A stretch of DNA of 64,000 nucleotides, from positions 186,001 through 250,000 of the forward strand of contig JBBELK010000635.1 in NCBI GenBank assembly GCA_037783545.1, given 5' to 3'. The stretch comes from Henricia sp. BOLD:AAB3569. Lineage: Eukaryota > Echinodermata > Asteroidea > Spinulosida > Echinasteridae. Below, piece after piece: positions 45,701-56,942 of the stretch; position 1 is the first letter of the stretch; the number at the start of each line of letters is the position of its first letter. A program made the translations under genes and the position numbers. The notes below the pieces were generated by a model. The model made no database searches. It had not been told where the DNA came from and was given only the letters and a program-made list of their open reading frames with translations.

Positions 45701-48256
45701 CAAAAAGTTTCTTTCGTAAAAAGGACCACGCAAAGGATCTTTGATCGTTCTTCAGACTCTCACGGCCATAAGTACCGCTTTCGATACGGTCCTCCGTTCA
45801 TCCGTGCAATGTTGCAGTCAGTTGACGAAGTGACTCCACTTTGTTTCAAACTGAAATATTTGTCGTTTATCTGTAATGTGCAGACAATGAGGGTCGCGCA
45901 AGGCCGCTGGACCGCCCCCTGCGGATTACCCCATTTGGGTCGGACGACAAGGTGAATTCCCACGGCAACAGAACAGGTATGTGCCTCGTTGGGATTCAAA
46001 CCCAAGACCAACGACACAACTGGCAGATGCTCTACCAGCTGAGCTATGAGGCACAGTGGTATACTCCCCAGAGTTTCCCCTAAGACCTCCGACATACCTG
46101 GCAGATGCTCTACCAGCTGAGCTATGAGGAACAGTGGCATACTCGGGTTTTCCCCAAGACCTCTGATGCACCCGGCAGATGCTATACCAGCTGAGCTATA
46201 TAGGCAAAGTGATATACTCCCTCGGGATTCCCCAAGGCCTCTGACATACCTGGCAGATGCTCAACCAGTTGAGCTACGATGCACAGTGCTTATAAATGTC
46301 TTCTGGTATTCAACTTGACATTCGCACATTGAGTATCTGAAACAAATAAAAGACTTAATTGTACAGGTTATGTGTTCGAATCCAGGCTGAGCCATAGTAG
46401 TGCACGTGCCCTTGGGCAAGGCACTTTGCCATAAATTGCCTCTTTCCACCCAGAATCAATGCATAGTCCTGAGATTGCCCAATTAACCCCGCCCCCTTGG
46501 ATATTGTTGATATGCCTCACGTACAGCCTATTGTAAAAATGTCCACACACTGCACAAACCAATGGGACTTTCAACGGAAAGCACAGATTCATTGGAGAAA
46601 ACTCAAAGGTATTCATGTTTCAGGGTCGACAGTTACCGTAGCACGCACTTAGTAAATGGCCAGTGATACAGAGATGTCATATATTCATAACAATTCGCTT
46701 TCTTACCTTTGAAGAGTAAATCGCCCGGCCTTGAAACCAAACATTCACCCCGAACACAACATACAACGTATGGGCAGAAAATCCCGTGATGTTGGTTTGT
46801 GAGGCAATGCACTTTGACCTATGTCGGCGCTGTCTGCTAGCCCTGTTAGTCGGTGGGTTCTGTTGAATGACAAGTCAGAACTATGCATTGGGTACCTGCG
46901 AGGGTAGTGAAGATGCTATGTGTTTGATTAGCTCATGAGTGCCTAACAGGCAGCCAGGGCTGCATGCTCACCAGAAATTTGAGAAGATTTAATGGAATTT
47001 AATGGAATTATATCATGAGCCAGGCATGCAACTGTGTCATTAAAAAAAAAAAAAACAATGCCAAAAATCTCCAACTTTGTACAGTGTTTTTTAAATTTTC
47101 AATGGGACAGATGAGAAAACAAAAAAGAGGAAATTGGCTGATCCGGTGAAAAGTTGCATGCCTGATGAGCCCAGTGACCAGGGGTTATGATGCGAGTGCC
47201 AGGAGCACCTTGCTGGACAGATTTGTGTGTGATATAAGAACTTACATTAATATTTTTAAATTACATTATTTTTACAAATAGGTTATTAGGGAGACCCCTT
47301 TTTAGGGGTAAAAAAGGGGTATTAGGGACACATTTCGAATTAGGGAGACACTTTCGGTGTCTCCCTAATTTTAAGAAATTCATTAAAAAAATTAGGGTGC
47401 AAACCTGACTTTTTAGGGCAAAAACCTGACATATTAGGGCACAAACCATTAATGTTTCAAATTCCAGTTTGTTTGCTTCAGGTAAAACAAAGATAATTGT
47501 CTTCAAGTTTTGTACACGTTCCTATAGAAATGTCTCCCTATGTACCCATTACCGGGAATTATTATTATTATTATTTTCAGGAAACAACGGCCAGATCCAA
47601 TTGTGGCAGTTCCTCCTTGAACTACTAACGGACCCAAGGATGCAACATTGCATCACGTGGGTTGGGACGGAGGGAGAATTCAAACTTTTAGATTCCGAAC
47701 TTGTATCACAGAAATGGGGCGATCGGAAAAACAAGCCTACTATGAATTATGAAAAGTTGAGCCGAGCTCTCAGGCAAGTACTCCTAATTTCTCCAATAAC
47801 GAATAAAATTTATTTTTTTCGATTCCTTCACTTACCAATAAAGTTGCTACATGTACTAACTTTGTATATGTATTTTTTAAAAAGTACTAAAAAATGTTAT
47901 TCTTTAATTGCCCAGTTTTCGGACAATCTGGCAGAGCCTATAATACAAGGCATCACTGTATGATATAAAGCATGATTATAACTACTTTTTTACCACATAT
48001 TTTCTGCTCCTAAAGGTATTACTACGATGGCGACATGATAGCCAAAGTCCATGGGAAACGCTTCGTATACCAGTTTGTATGTGATCTTCGCCATCTTCTT
48101 GGCTATAGCGCAGCTGAAATATCAGAACGTGTCTTATCATGCACCAAATACAAGCCCACGAAACATGCGGAAGAAAAGAAAACGAACACTAGAGACTCTA
48201 ATACACAGAAATACTTCATCGAGAAAGTAATGTCCAGTCTGTGTAAAAAGCTTTGA
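42748..48256 (+). CDS. GABPA: GA-binding protein alpha, ETS-family transcription factor
   Basis: GABPA binds GGAA sites in nuclear promoters, often of mitochondrial and ribosomal genes, as a partner of GABPB. Eight coding exons: 42748-42854, 43177-43327, 43660-43744, 44134-44208, 44734-44814, 45196-45399, 47581-47773, 48016-48256; 1,137 nt, 378 aa (human 454). The OST domain is at ~49-125 ([17 protein letters not shown]), the pointed domain at ~158-235 ([18 protein letters not shown]) and the ETS domain at ~238-325 ([31 protein letters not shown]). The alpha type is set by the OST domain and by [13 protein letters not shown]. The intron after exon 7 begins GC (CTCAG then GCAAGT); using the nearby GT would break the frame. 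The PNT-to-ETS linker is almost absent, so a small phase-1 exon may be missing between 45,400 and 47,580. The true 5' end is non-coding. Confidence 0.95.
42862..43063. repeat. Dispersed foldback repeat R2, copy 2 (GABPA intron 1)
   Basis: It opens GAATGATAAGAGTTGAGAAG, contains GTAAGTGCAGATTTGATGGA and ends ACACAAGGTCTGAAGCTATG then ATCAACTTATCAAT, as at 19,975-20,178. A shorter relative of its middle lies at 42,405-42,460. Confidence 0.75.
44418..44559. mobile_element. MITE family A, copy 4 (GABPA intron 4)
   Basis: TTAAATATGCAGGCTCGTCA at the left and TGACGAGCCTGTGTCTTTAA at the right. Inner arms GAACAAATTTGTGCCAC / GTGGCACAGATTTGTTC and GCTCCATGACTTGC / GCTATGGAGC. Confidence 0.92.
45990..46290 (-). 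repeat. Tandem tRNA-like array (4 units of ~75 bp), GABPA intron 6
   Basis: Four units each carry GGCAGATGCT(C/A)(T/A)ACCAG(C/T)TGAGCTA(T/C) followed by AGTG(G/A)(T/C)ATACTC and CC(T)AAGACC. On the minus strand each contains an A-box-like TAGCTCAGCTGGTAGAGCA. A B-box-like region (ATTCAAACCCAAG on the plus strand) is kept only at the left end. It is the same unit as at 22,800-23,040. Confidence 0.75.
46355..46480 (+). repeat. SINE fragment, GABPA intron 6
   Basis: A B-box-like GTGTTCGAATCCAGGC is followed by GTGCCCTTGGGCAAGGCACT. Both are common in tRNA-derived SINE bodies. It follows the tRNA-like array at 45,990-46,290. Confidence 0.5.
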
Positions 48257-48368
48257 TGACGTCATCAAGAACAAACTGTAGAGGCACAGAAGATGGAACT
48301 TGAATTGAAATCGACTTTTGCGTACAACTTTTGCACTATCGCTTGTGCCCTGAAATTCTTCACTTTCA

Positions 48369-48374
48369 AATAAA
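48369..48374 (+). promoter_or_regulatory. Poly(A) signal of GABPA (AATAAA)
   Basis: AATAAA 113 bp past the GABPA stop codon in TTTCAAATAAAGTCC. Confidence 0.75.
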
Positions 48375-48451
48375 GTCCACATAAGCGTTACAATGTCTTT
48401 GGATGTTGGCCATCAATTTTTACCATTACAATTAGCATCACGTGCCCATAT

Positions 48452-48888
48452 GGGTAATTCCAAAAATTAGGGGTCCAAGAGTGTGACATGCTTTTAAAGA
48501 TTTTAAAGTGTTTAGTGATTGGAATTGGTTTTCCAGTAGAAACTATTTTTAAATTTCCGTAAACGCCACTTAAATTTAATGTTTGTGTGTGGATAAGCCA
48601 CCATGGGATAAGACACCAAGGTTAATGAAAATTCATTCTACAGCTAGTTTTCATTGGCGTAGGTAACCCGGGAAACCAAATTCCTATCCAATATAATGGA
48701 ACAAATTATGAGCCTTTATGGTCTTTTGTTTCATATATTTGTCAAGAAATTGGTGCCGTCTCTGGTAATCACAGGCCACAGTCTATTACTGAGAATATGT
48801 GATCATGAGTGGTAATTTTTGATACACAGGGTGTCGTACATTAACTGGGACACCAAACGTTTTGGACCCCTAATTTGGGGAATTACCG
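48452..48888. mobile_element. Inverted-repeat MITE family D, copy 2
   Basis: Left end GGGTAATTCCAAAAATTAGG then GGTCCA; right end TTGGACCCCTAATTTGGGGA then ATTACC. It shares AATTAGGGGTCCA with copy 1 at 25,009-25,250 but has a longer unrelated interior. Confidence 0.75.
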
Positions 48889-49517
48889 GTACTAATTAAA
48901 GCAGGTAATTTTTTTAAAAGAAAAAACGTGCGGCATGGTCTCCACGTGTATGAATTTTGAAGAAACACTGTACATACATTACTTTTTCTACTACATGTAT
49001 ATATTTTTGATTTTATTTTTACTTTGATAACGGAGAACCTGTAATTTCATTGGTTAAATATGTGCGCGCTTCTTTTAATAAAGGTAGCATTCAGTACAGC
49101 GCGAGCAACAATTTTGGCATAAGGCCATGCACTTCCTGGTCGTCCGAATTGTTTTTGCGCTCGAATTGCGTCTACGGCCACCGCAAACGTTTATGTCGTA
49201 TTCCTTGTTTTTATCATTCCCGGTTAAATTTACATTAATATCCATTTTACAAATTTAATTAATTTAAATACATGTGTGTGTATACTTTGAAATGATTTGT
49301 GTTTGAAACTCAAAAATTAGTCTGTTGTCGCATACGCGCACAGACTGGGTCGAGATTTCGCCATCATAACCAGAAATATGTTGCTGACGTTTCATTAAGT
49401 TGACCAATGATGAAGCTTGAAAATCTGACAACTGATTCAATATTAAACATAACTTTAGCCATGGTAGCGAAAACTCGCCCAAGAGTTGTGCGACATCAAA
49501 ATAATTTCTCCAGAGGG
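48889..49517. other. Gene-free interval
   Basis: AT-rich sequence with no supported exon, RNA or repeat family. Confidence 0.5.
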
Positions 49518-49599
49518 GGTCGTCAGCAATGCGCGCGGCTAAATTCGTGCCACGAATTTGACGCGCGCGCATTGCTAGCTGACGAGCCTCTGCCTTTAA
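49518..49599. mobile_element. MITE family A, copy 5 (left end truncated)
   Basis: Starts GGTCGTCAGCAATGCGCGCG, ends GCTGACGAGCCTCTGCCTTT AA. The centre is reduced to AATTCGTGCCACGAATT, a perfect palindrome. Confidence 0.85.
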
Positions 49600-52345
49600 G
49601 TTTTCTGGATAATGATGCAATCTATAATTGTCTCCATACAGTTATGATATACACAGTCATATTTTTCTCATGAAGTTGATGGTGACATTAACCAGTTAAC
49701 GCCGGGATTATTTCAAACATTGCTGTACGTAGGCGCGGGTTTATTTTTAGTTAAAGCATGGAGGAAGGAAAACTGAACCCATTAACCATGTGCAGTGAAG
49801 TATTGTTGCTATGTTGATGCACCGTCATTGTACACCCTAATGTAATTTTGTTATAAATTTTTGTTGGCCATCCGCTACACCGATGTGGAAATATTGGCGT
49901 TTTTACAGGGCCTTCGGCGTCAACTGGTTAATGTCAATGTTGTTTGTGGTCAGCTCAAGAACCATAATGTTATCTGCGCTGATGGGAAAATATGCCAGTG
50001 ACCTTAAACATAATTATTTCAGAAAAATGCGTGCAAATTTGAAACTTGTATTGATAAAATGTAGACAATATTATTGGTGGATTTTGTTGACCGATATTAA
50101 TTCAAAAGCTTTTAACTTGGGAAAACCATACCGGTTACATAATGTGTATTTATGTTTCAAGATAACATGGGCTGTGAACACACATAAACATTTATATATT
50201 ATATTAATGTTGCCTATAATGTTTCTTAGGGAAAATCGGAATTGGTTTCTTAGATTTCAAGGTCGTATGCAGCACGATATGGGGCCATGCACCCTACCAT
50301 TGTCCCCCATTGTGTCTCAAACATCAAAGGAATTCCTTTCAATTTTTAGGGGAGTCCTTGGGCCCCAAATCGGGCTGGTATATTCAAGGACACTATAGGA
50401 GGATGCACTTTTCAAGTTAGTTTGTACAGTATGGGTATAAGCCTACATTCAAAGCTCGAAAAAGCATGTACAACTTACTATTTTATTTGTTTATTTACGT
50501 TCTGTCTCTTGAACATAAAAATACCAGGTAAATCATGTTTTTATGAGGAAATACATTTTTACTAAGTCATGTAAATGTTGCGCCTTTTCCTTTTGTTGAA
50601 GCATGGAGATTGAAGCCATGCATCAGGGTGCCAAGTTTTATAGGGCCGCGATCGTCCGTGTTGGAGATTGAATTTTTTTACTTGTCATGCAAATTTAATA
50701 ATACTTATTCGCCGAGGGCGCTGAGCAAAAGTCACAAACGTTCGATCCCATCGTGATACAAAACAACTTCAGTCGGGTCGCCGCCACCAGTAGTCCCAAT
50801 GGTTGGACTATGACCAAGTTATTCATTGTTGCGAAACCAGCCTGCTGACGCCGTTGAATTGAAAAAAAAATGCTTTTGAAAACGCCCATTCATGGTAAAA
50901 GCGTCCTTTGAATAGTACATGTACAAGTATTTTACAGATTGGCGTTGGACTGTGCGTGCATTCGTCCGTTGTATGCAACTATATACTGCTTCGACTGGGA
51001 TATACAGATTCCGACCCTTTCTACATTGTTTCAAGAAACACCTGTTTTGACAAGACAGCCAAATTGGTAAGTGATACATTTTGAAGAAAGGATGGCATAT
51101 TTACATCATAGCTTTGGTTCGGTTGGGAGAGTTCGGAACACTGTCAGGTACACTATGTACCGTTGTAAATGAATGGGAAATGCTTTCCGCAGGTTGAACA
51201 CCTGTCAGTGGCGTCCCTAAATAATGTGCGTGCATATTTCAGTTGTGTACCGTTCAGCGCCTGCTTGGAAAAACTAGTTATTAGGATATACATATATATG
51301 TACATGTACTGGTAAATTTATACAGATAGCATTTAATTACGATAATCATCCGAATTACGCACTGTATAAAACAACGCTTTAAAAAGCAACTTAACCAGTT
51401 AACGCCGAAATTATTTCAAACGTTGCTTTACGCGTTTAGAAATGTGAGGCGAGGTTACTTTAATTAAGCACTCCTAAATTGCTTAGCAACTTCGAAAAAC
51501 TTTTAAAACATAACAATACCATGCATATAAACGATAAAACAGCAAATCGAAATGCACTACAAACGTTTATTTTATTTATTTATTTATTTTTATTTAATTT
51601 TTGTGACAACTTCTTTTTCTTTTAGTTTTACACTTTTTGTGTATCCACAGATTTGGTGGGATTTTATGTTAGACATCGTGCTTAGTTGTATTAACCAGTT
51701 CACATTCTTGACATTGCAACATTTGGAAACATATTCGGGGTCTGAACGTTAAATTCATTCACCTAATATGGTCAGTTATCTTGCATTGTAAAGTTTACTA
51801 CAAGTAAACTTTGATATCTTTTGCAAACACTACAACATATATAGGGTAATGGCACACGTGGGCGCAATAACAGTCGTATTATATGGTACATGTATAATAT
51901 ACCAAACGAGAAAATAAATCATGATGTATATATACAAACTAATAATTCCACACATACAGAATTGTCATTCTGGTTTTTTTTTTAATTTAATGTCTTCATG
52001 TACAACTATATGCCCTAGCATGCATGGTTTGTCGTAATTTTCCAGTTTGACAAGTATACTTTCACGCAGACCGGACCGGGTCCACGGTATACGGTAAAGG
52101 CACACCACTGCGTCTAATATAACGCATTTGTTTTAATCAAATTGATCCACAGCAAATGATATGTAAATGTTATTGATTACCAATCAAATCAATGTTTTAT
52201 ATGTCCAAAAAATAAGCAGAACACGAACGACGAGTATTGACTATATATTCGGCAAAAATATTGTGGCATTTGTAGCTTGTACATGACTGTATGCACTGCT
52301 TTCATATATAGGATGCACTACGTATAAAGGTATAATTCTGAAGTT
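49600..52345. other. Gene-free interval with short dispersed repeats
   Basis: CCAGTTAACGCCG(G/A)(G/A)ATTATTTC recurs near 49,692 and 51,394 with GTTAA(A)GCA(T/C) after it. 50,275-50,390 matches 24,835-24,975. 51,570-51,600 is (TTTA)n. One 171-codon open frame (49,883-50,398) runs across the repeat and has no recognisable domain, so I do not call it a gene. Confidence 0.55.
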
Positions 52346-52697
52346 TTAAAGGAGCGTGTTAAGATTTTTCCAGAAAATGGATTTCGTTTTAACCTAATAA
52401 TCATATCAAATACCTTCCCAAAAATACTACCCATGAGGAAAAAACAGGAAATTTGCAATCTCCAATTTAGATGCGGAAGAAAACAGGTTGCCGTTGTAAT
52501 TACTGCATGGAACGAGATAATAGTTGATCGGCGGTTTTTAAACGATATCGTTAAAAATATAGTACGGATTGAGAGCGCGAAATTTCAGAATGGTAGGGCC
52601 TAATGAGAACAATACGACACATGATATGGTATCAAAATTGTAAAAGCCGTGGGAAAAAATGGGGGTTCAAAAATGTGATCTGGTTACGCTCATATGC
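52346..52697 (+). mobile_element. MITE family B, copy 2
   Basis: Left end TTAAAGGAGCGTGTTAAGAT; interior AAATACCTTCCCAAAAATAC, GCAATCTCCAATTTAGATGC, TACGGATTGAGAGCGCGAAA; right end TGATCTGGTTACGCTC. The right TTAA is not kept. Confidence 0.75.
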
Positions 52698-53151
52698 GCT
52701 TTTTAGTTGTTTCTGTTCTGTATGAAAGTTTCCATGTATGAAAGTTTCCATGCAGAAAAGCAAGAAAAGAAATTTTGTTTTCATTCTGCGACAGGCGTGA
52801 CGTGAAGTACAAAAGGAATATACAGCAAAAAAAACCCCGGTTCTTTGACTCATAGGCCTAATGAAATCAACCACTGAAACATTCCATTCCGCTGACTATT
52901 GTATAATGATGATATATACATCAGTCATTTTGTCACCGTGAATTCCGGGACACTATGGCATGCAGAAGTATTTCCTCCATAACAGGCGGACGTATTAAAT
53001 TATACGTATTCTATATATGAAAGAGAACAAAAGTTTCACTTCAAATATCGCATTGTTTTTAACTTGGTTCAGACTAAACAAGTATATATTTTAAAGGCCC
53101 TATATGTAAGATTTGCAAGATATTACTTTTTGCAGATTCGTGGAATAAGAT

Positions 53152-53315
53152 CTAAAGCGGGCCTCCCACTGTGCGATTTGTGCCACGAATTAGGTACGAT
53201 TAGCTACGATTTGGTTACGATTGTGTACAGAGTATACACAATCGTAACCAAATCGTAGCGAATCGTACCTATAATTCGTGGCCAAAATCGCACAGTGCAC
53301 GGGAGGCCCGTTTAA
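53152..53315. mobile_element. Near-perfect palindrome, 164 bp
   Basis: Arms of about 75 bp: outer TAAAGCGGGCCTCCC / GGGAGGCCCGTTTA, then TGTGCGATTTTG-like pairs, inner GATTTGGTTACGATTGTGTA / TACACAATCGTAACCAAATC. The spacer is only a few bases. It shares GTGCCACGAATT with MITE A but has its own ends. Confidence 0.88.
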
Positions 53316-53467
53316 GGAAGAATGTTGTAGACTAGCCTAAAGAAAGTTTAGGCTTCAGAAAACCTTGAAAATCTAAATATTTTTCCAGCATGAAATACCA
53401 TTTTGGACGGAAATAAATTAATTTGGTGTTTGTTACCATTGCTATCAACACTTTGAGTAAGGTTTTA

Positions 53468-53614
53468 CTTGTCAGCATGCGCGCGCGCCAAATTCGTGCC
53501 ACGAAATACGCAGCTCCATACCTTGTATACCTTTGTTGTGGAGCTGTGTATTTCGTGGCACGAATGTGGCACGAATGTGGCGCGCGCGCATTGCTGACGA
53601 GCCTGTGTCTTTAA
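53468..53614. mobile_element. MITE family A, copy 6
   Basis: Left TTGTCAGCATGCGCGCGCG (outermost bases lost), right ATTGCTGACGAGCCTGTGTC then TTTAA. Inner arms CCAAATTCGTGCCACGAAAT and ATTTCGTGGCACGAATGTGG, the latter with GGCACGAATGT duplicated. Confidence 0.88.
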
Positions 53615-54779
53615 TTTATGAAATGACTATGCCTATAGCCTACCAGTTTTTATATGCATGACCAATAAAACATCTACTGAAATATACGGATTCAAGGCGC
53701 AAAGTTGCTATCTTCCTCCATGTTATAACAAACTACTGAGTCGAAATAATATTCAAGTAAATCAAGTCATCCCATTCAGTTTCTTCCGCCGTCCCATTCA
53801 GTTTCTACCGCCCGAAATTGCCAACAGTTTTAATGGTTTGTTTAGAAAGAAATGTATACAATAGACTCATTCTGCATGCCGCACAATAGGCTAATACACC
53901 GAATCACCGATCAGTGAACAGCCTTGGCATTGCCCGTAACTAGCCTATAGGCCTATAGCTTTCACCACCGTCTTTCATCCGCTGTGGGAATATGAAAATG
54001 GGAAATAAAATAAACATACTTCAAAAGATAAGGTGACCTCTGGTTCTATGGATTTGACCTCATAAATTTGCTCACCGGGGAAACTGGTCCCCAGCAGTGT
54101 GGTTAGTGGGAAACACGTACTGGTTGCCGCGTTGGGAGTTTAGAATTCATATCCTGGGGATTTTTGTGGAATGCTTGTTAAACCAGCTCCATGGTTAAAC
54201 CACGTCAAATTTATGATCGTGAAGTGAAGTTTGTGGCATTGGCAATAATCGCACACTTGTCTTATGGAGTTTTGCCAATAAATACGAGGAAACGATGCGT
54301 ACTCGCGCGCATGTACACAAAGTGACGTCATCTATGACGCAATTTCAAGTTTCTTATTCCGCTGTCTTTTTCTATATAACTTTCAATAAATGGATTAAAT
54401 TATACCACTTTATAATTCCAAAGCTATAAATAATACAGATCCGATAAACGTACCGCTTTTTTATTTTAATATTTAGAGTTATTTCCGACGGCACATATAT
54501 GCATCTTTAAAGTCTTTGAATCTAGAATCATGATCACGGAAGCGAAAATCATATATGCTAATGTGAAACAAAGTTGTAGATGTACCAATTAAAACTAATT
54601 CATTAGATGCAAATTTTAATTCTCCACTTTATAAAATGATGTCTTCCCCATAACTTGTTTGATTGGTGACTCAAACGTGCGCAGACTGCTGAACAACTAC
54701 TAAACTATGCGTCCTTGTGCCGTGTGTATGAACGTCCATGACTAAATACAGGGTCCACCCTTTACAGGTTACTCACTCA
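53615..54779. other. Gene-free interval
   Basis: No supported exon. CATTCAGTTTCT(T/A)CCGCC is repeated twice at 53,772-53,812. Otherwise unique AT-rich sequence. Confidence 0.5.
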
Positions 54780-55080
54780 TTCGCTTTCAAATGGCGGGCC
54801 GACCAAAGGTCAATGGATGAATAGAACAGCGGACGAAAGGCAGCGTGCATTCCGCACATTCCATTCATCATTGAGCGATTGTGCCATGTACACACGCCCC
54901 CGGCGGCTGTTTACGGTTATCGCCACCTGATCGCGCGCGCTTGGCCAACCAGAAGGCAGGATTGAGGGGGTGATGCACACGACAGGTGTACGTGTGCATT
55001 TTGTGCTATGCCATTCTGCTGGTCGACATTTTGGGACGCGCGTGCGTAACCTGCACCTGCTAATTTGAGACAAACCGCAA
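54780..55080. promoter_or_regulatory. CpG-rich stretch, possible promoter or first untranslated exon
   Basis: Unlike its AT-rich surroundings, this stretch is rich in CG dinucleotides (for example TGATCGCGCGCGCTTGG and GGGACGCGCGTGCG) and starts with AAATGGCGGGCC, similar to a YY1 site. It lies 2.7 kb upstream of the NHL gene start codon. Coding potential is weak on both strands. A promoter is only a guess. Confidence 0.3.
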
Positions 55081-55472
55081 TTAGTTCATCGATCAAGCGT
55101 TTATTGGCAACACCGTTATATGCAAGTGGTGGATTACATAACCGTGGTATGTTGTTTTGGGTTCGTTCTTTAATGGAAAAATAACGGAGCATCTGTGTCG
55201 AAATAGTGCAGTTTATTGGGTAGGCATTAATATGTTCAGAATGTGTGTGGTCTGTGCGCATGTGGCGAATATAATAGGAAAAGAACAACAAAATATGTGT
55301 TCTGCATATGGTTGCGGCGTTGACGCGTTGTTGTGTTTGGTTTTTGGTAAGCGCCGTCATTTGCATGATTTGGTATGCTTGTGGATATGATAAATTTACC
55401 AAAGACCATCTACTAACTGTTGATACTGCCTACACTATTTTTTTGTGAATGCTGGGGGTAGGCTCAACATGC

Positions 55473-55591
55473 TTAAAGGCACAGGCTCGTCAATGCGTGC
55501 GTGAGGCCAAATTCGTGCCATGAAATACGCAGGCCGTCCATACCTTTGCTATTCGTGGCACGAATTTGGCCTCACACGCGCAAGATGTTAA
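55473..55591. mobile_element. MITE family A, copy 7 (right end damaged)
   Basis: TTAAAGGCACAGGCTCGTCA at the left, an exact family end. The inner pair GAGGCCAAATTCGTGCCATG / GTGGCACGAATTTGGCCTC is preserved. At the right only CACACGCGCAAGATGTTAA remains; the GACGAGCC end is lost. Confidence 0.88.
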
Positions 55592-55742
55592 CAGTAATGT
55601 TTTGTAATAAATCCATCTTTGGGAATTTAATATTTGCCTAGAGTTTTAATGTTTATGAAAATTTATATTCGTGATCCTTTGCAAAATTTGGAGTCTTTTA
55701 GTTATACTGTACAATCATGACAATAGCCGTTTCTTCCATATT

Positions 55743-56109
55743 TTAAAGGAGTGTGACCAGATCACTTTTTTTTACCCATAACTCCCCGGGACTTACCTTA
55801 TGGGTCATGAGATTTTTATATCATAACATCCGTTATATTTTTCTGATTACGAAACTGAAACTCCCGTGCTTCTAGGCCGCATATTTCCGAGGATATCGTC
55901 GAAAATCCACCGATTATTTGTAAACTAATTTTCCAGTATCAATGTTTATCCACTGAAAGTCGACTCGATAGTTTTGTTCAATTTTTTACTGGAAATCGCG
56001 AATGTTTTCGGGTTTTTGGGACATGGGAGGTGTGTATGGGAGTTACTTGATAATATTGGTAAGTTACATCGAAAACTATTTTCCAGAAACTCTGGTCATG
56101 CTCCTTTAA
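55743..56109. mobile_element. TTAA-flanked MITE family B-like, copy 4 (367 bp)
   Basis: TTAAAGGAGTGTGACCAGA at the left and TCTGGTCATGCTCCTTTAA at the right, good terminal inverted repeats. The interior differs from the other family B copies but the ends agree with TTAAAGGAGCGTG at 52,346. Confidence 0.85.
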
Positions 56110-56589
56110 GTAGCCACATTTTAATTATGAAAGAATTAGCTTACAAGGACCGGTCGGACCCTACTTAAAACTTTGTCTTCAAAACCCGTGGGTTTCCTTT
56201 AAAAATGTTTTGCCTTACATAATTGGGTTTTTTTAATCGCATTTGCATTTAATGATATAGAGCTTCTGCACCGGCGGCCATAACAGGGGGCAGGTTTTCT
56301 TATTTAAATGATGCAACAATAGAACCACAAAGCACGTACTCATGCATGACACACGGTGACAATGTGACTGCCCCCTGTCATGGCCTCCGTGCAAAGGCTC
56401 TATAGTTGACATGTCACAAAGAGGAAAATTAGTGTAACTGTAAGCCAGCAATAAAACTCCTAAAAATGTAAATATTGAAATACATCTATGAGCAAAAAAT
56501 GACCGGAATTAAACCTCAACAATATGCACAACATTTTCCACTCTGTAACTAAAACCATCACCCTATCCTCTAAACCATAAAGCATGGGA
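56110..56589. other. Gene-free interval
   Basis: Contains a weak inverted pair GGCGGCCATAACAGGGGGCA / TGCCCCCTGTCATGGCCTCC (56,271 and 56,370), possibly another foldback element of about 130 bp with outer ATATAGAGC / GCTCTATAG. Nothing else supported. Confidence 0.55.
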
Positions 56590-56942
56590 TGTTATGGCCG
56601 AGCGTCGAACTCAAGTTCCTTTGCCAGTATTAGAATGTGGGTTCGATTCCGGGCCGTGACGGGTTGTGGCTCTTGAGCACTTAATCACACTTGTTCCGTC
56701 CTTCGGAAGGGATGTAAAGCCGTTGGTCCAGTGTGTTGGTTTCGGTAACGCACTTTAAAGATCCCAGAGCATTCTTTCGTGAAGAGCAAGGGGAGGGATT
56801 CCCCGGTGTCTCTGGCTGTTTCTAATTCAACTTAGAAGTTAATAGCTATTCCAATACCTGTGTTAATTGATCCCATTCCTGTAATTGGCGGTCCTTTCGC
56901 TGTTGGATGTGGTGAATAAATAAATAAATAAATAAATAAAAA
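56590..56942 (+). mobile_element. tRNA-derived SINE, family S, copy 1
   Basis: The head holds an A-box-like TGGCCGAGCGTCGAACTC and a B-box-like GGGTTCGATTCC, closest to Leu/Ser-type tRNA. The body has CCTTCGGAAGGGATGTAAAG, TCCAGTGTGTTGG, AACGCACTTTAAAGATCCCA and TTCGTGAAGAGCAAGGGGA. The tail is an (AAAT)n run ending near 56,942. Copies at 60,030-60,352 and 62,815-62,935 share the body. Confidence 0.85.

Noticed and set aside
49883-50398. 171-codon open frame as a gene
   Set aside because: No domain, low-complexity hydrophobic content, and it crosses a dispersed repeat shared with 24,835-24,975.
54810-55402. Minus-strand frames of 87 and 161 codons in the CpG-rich stretch
   Set aside because: No domain or splice support; open frames are expected in CG-rich sequence with few stops.
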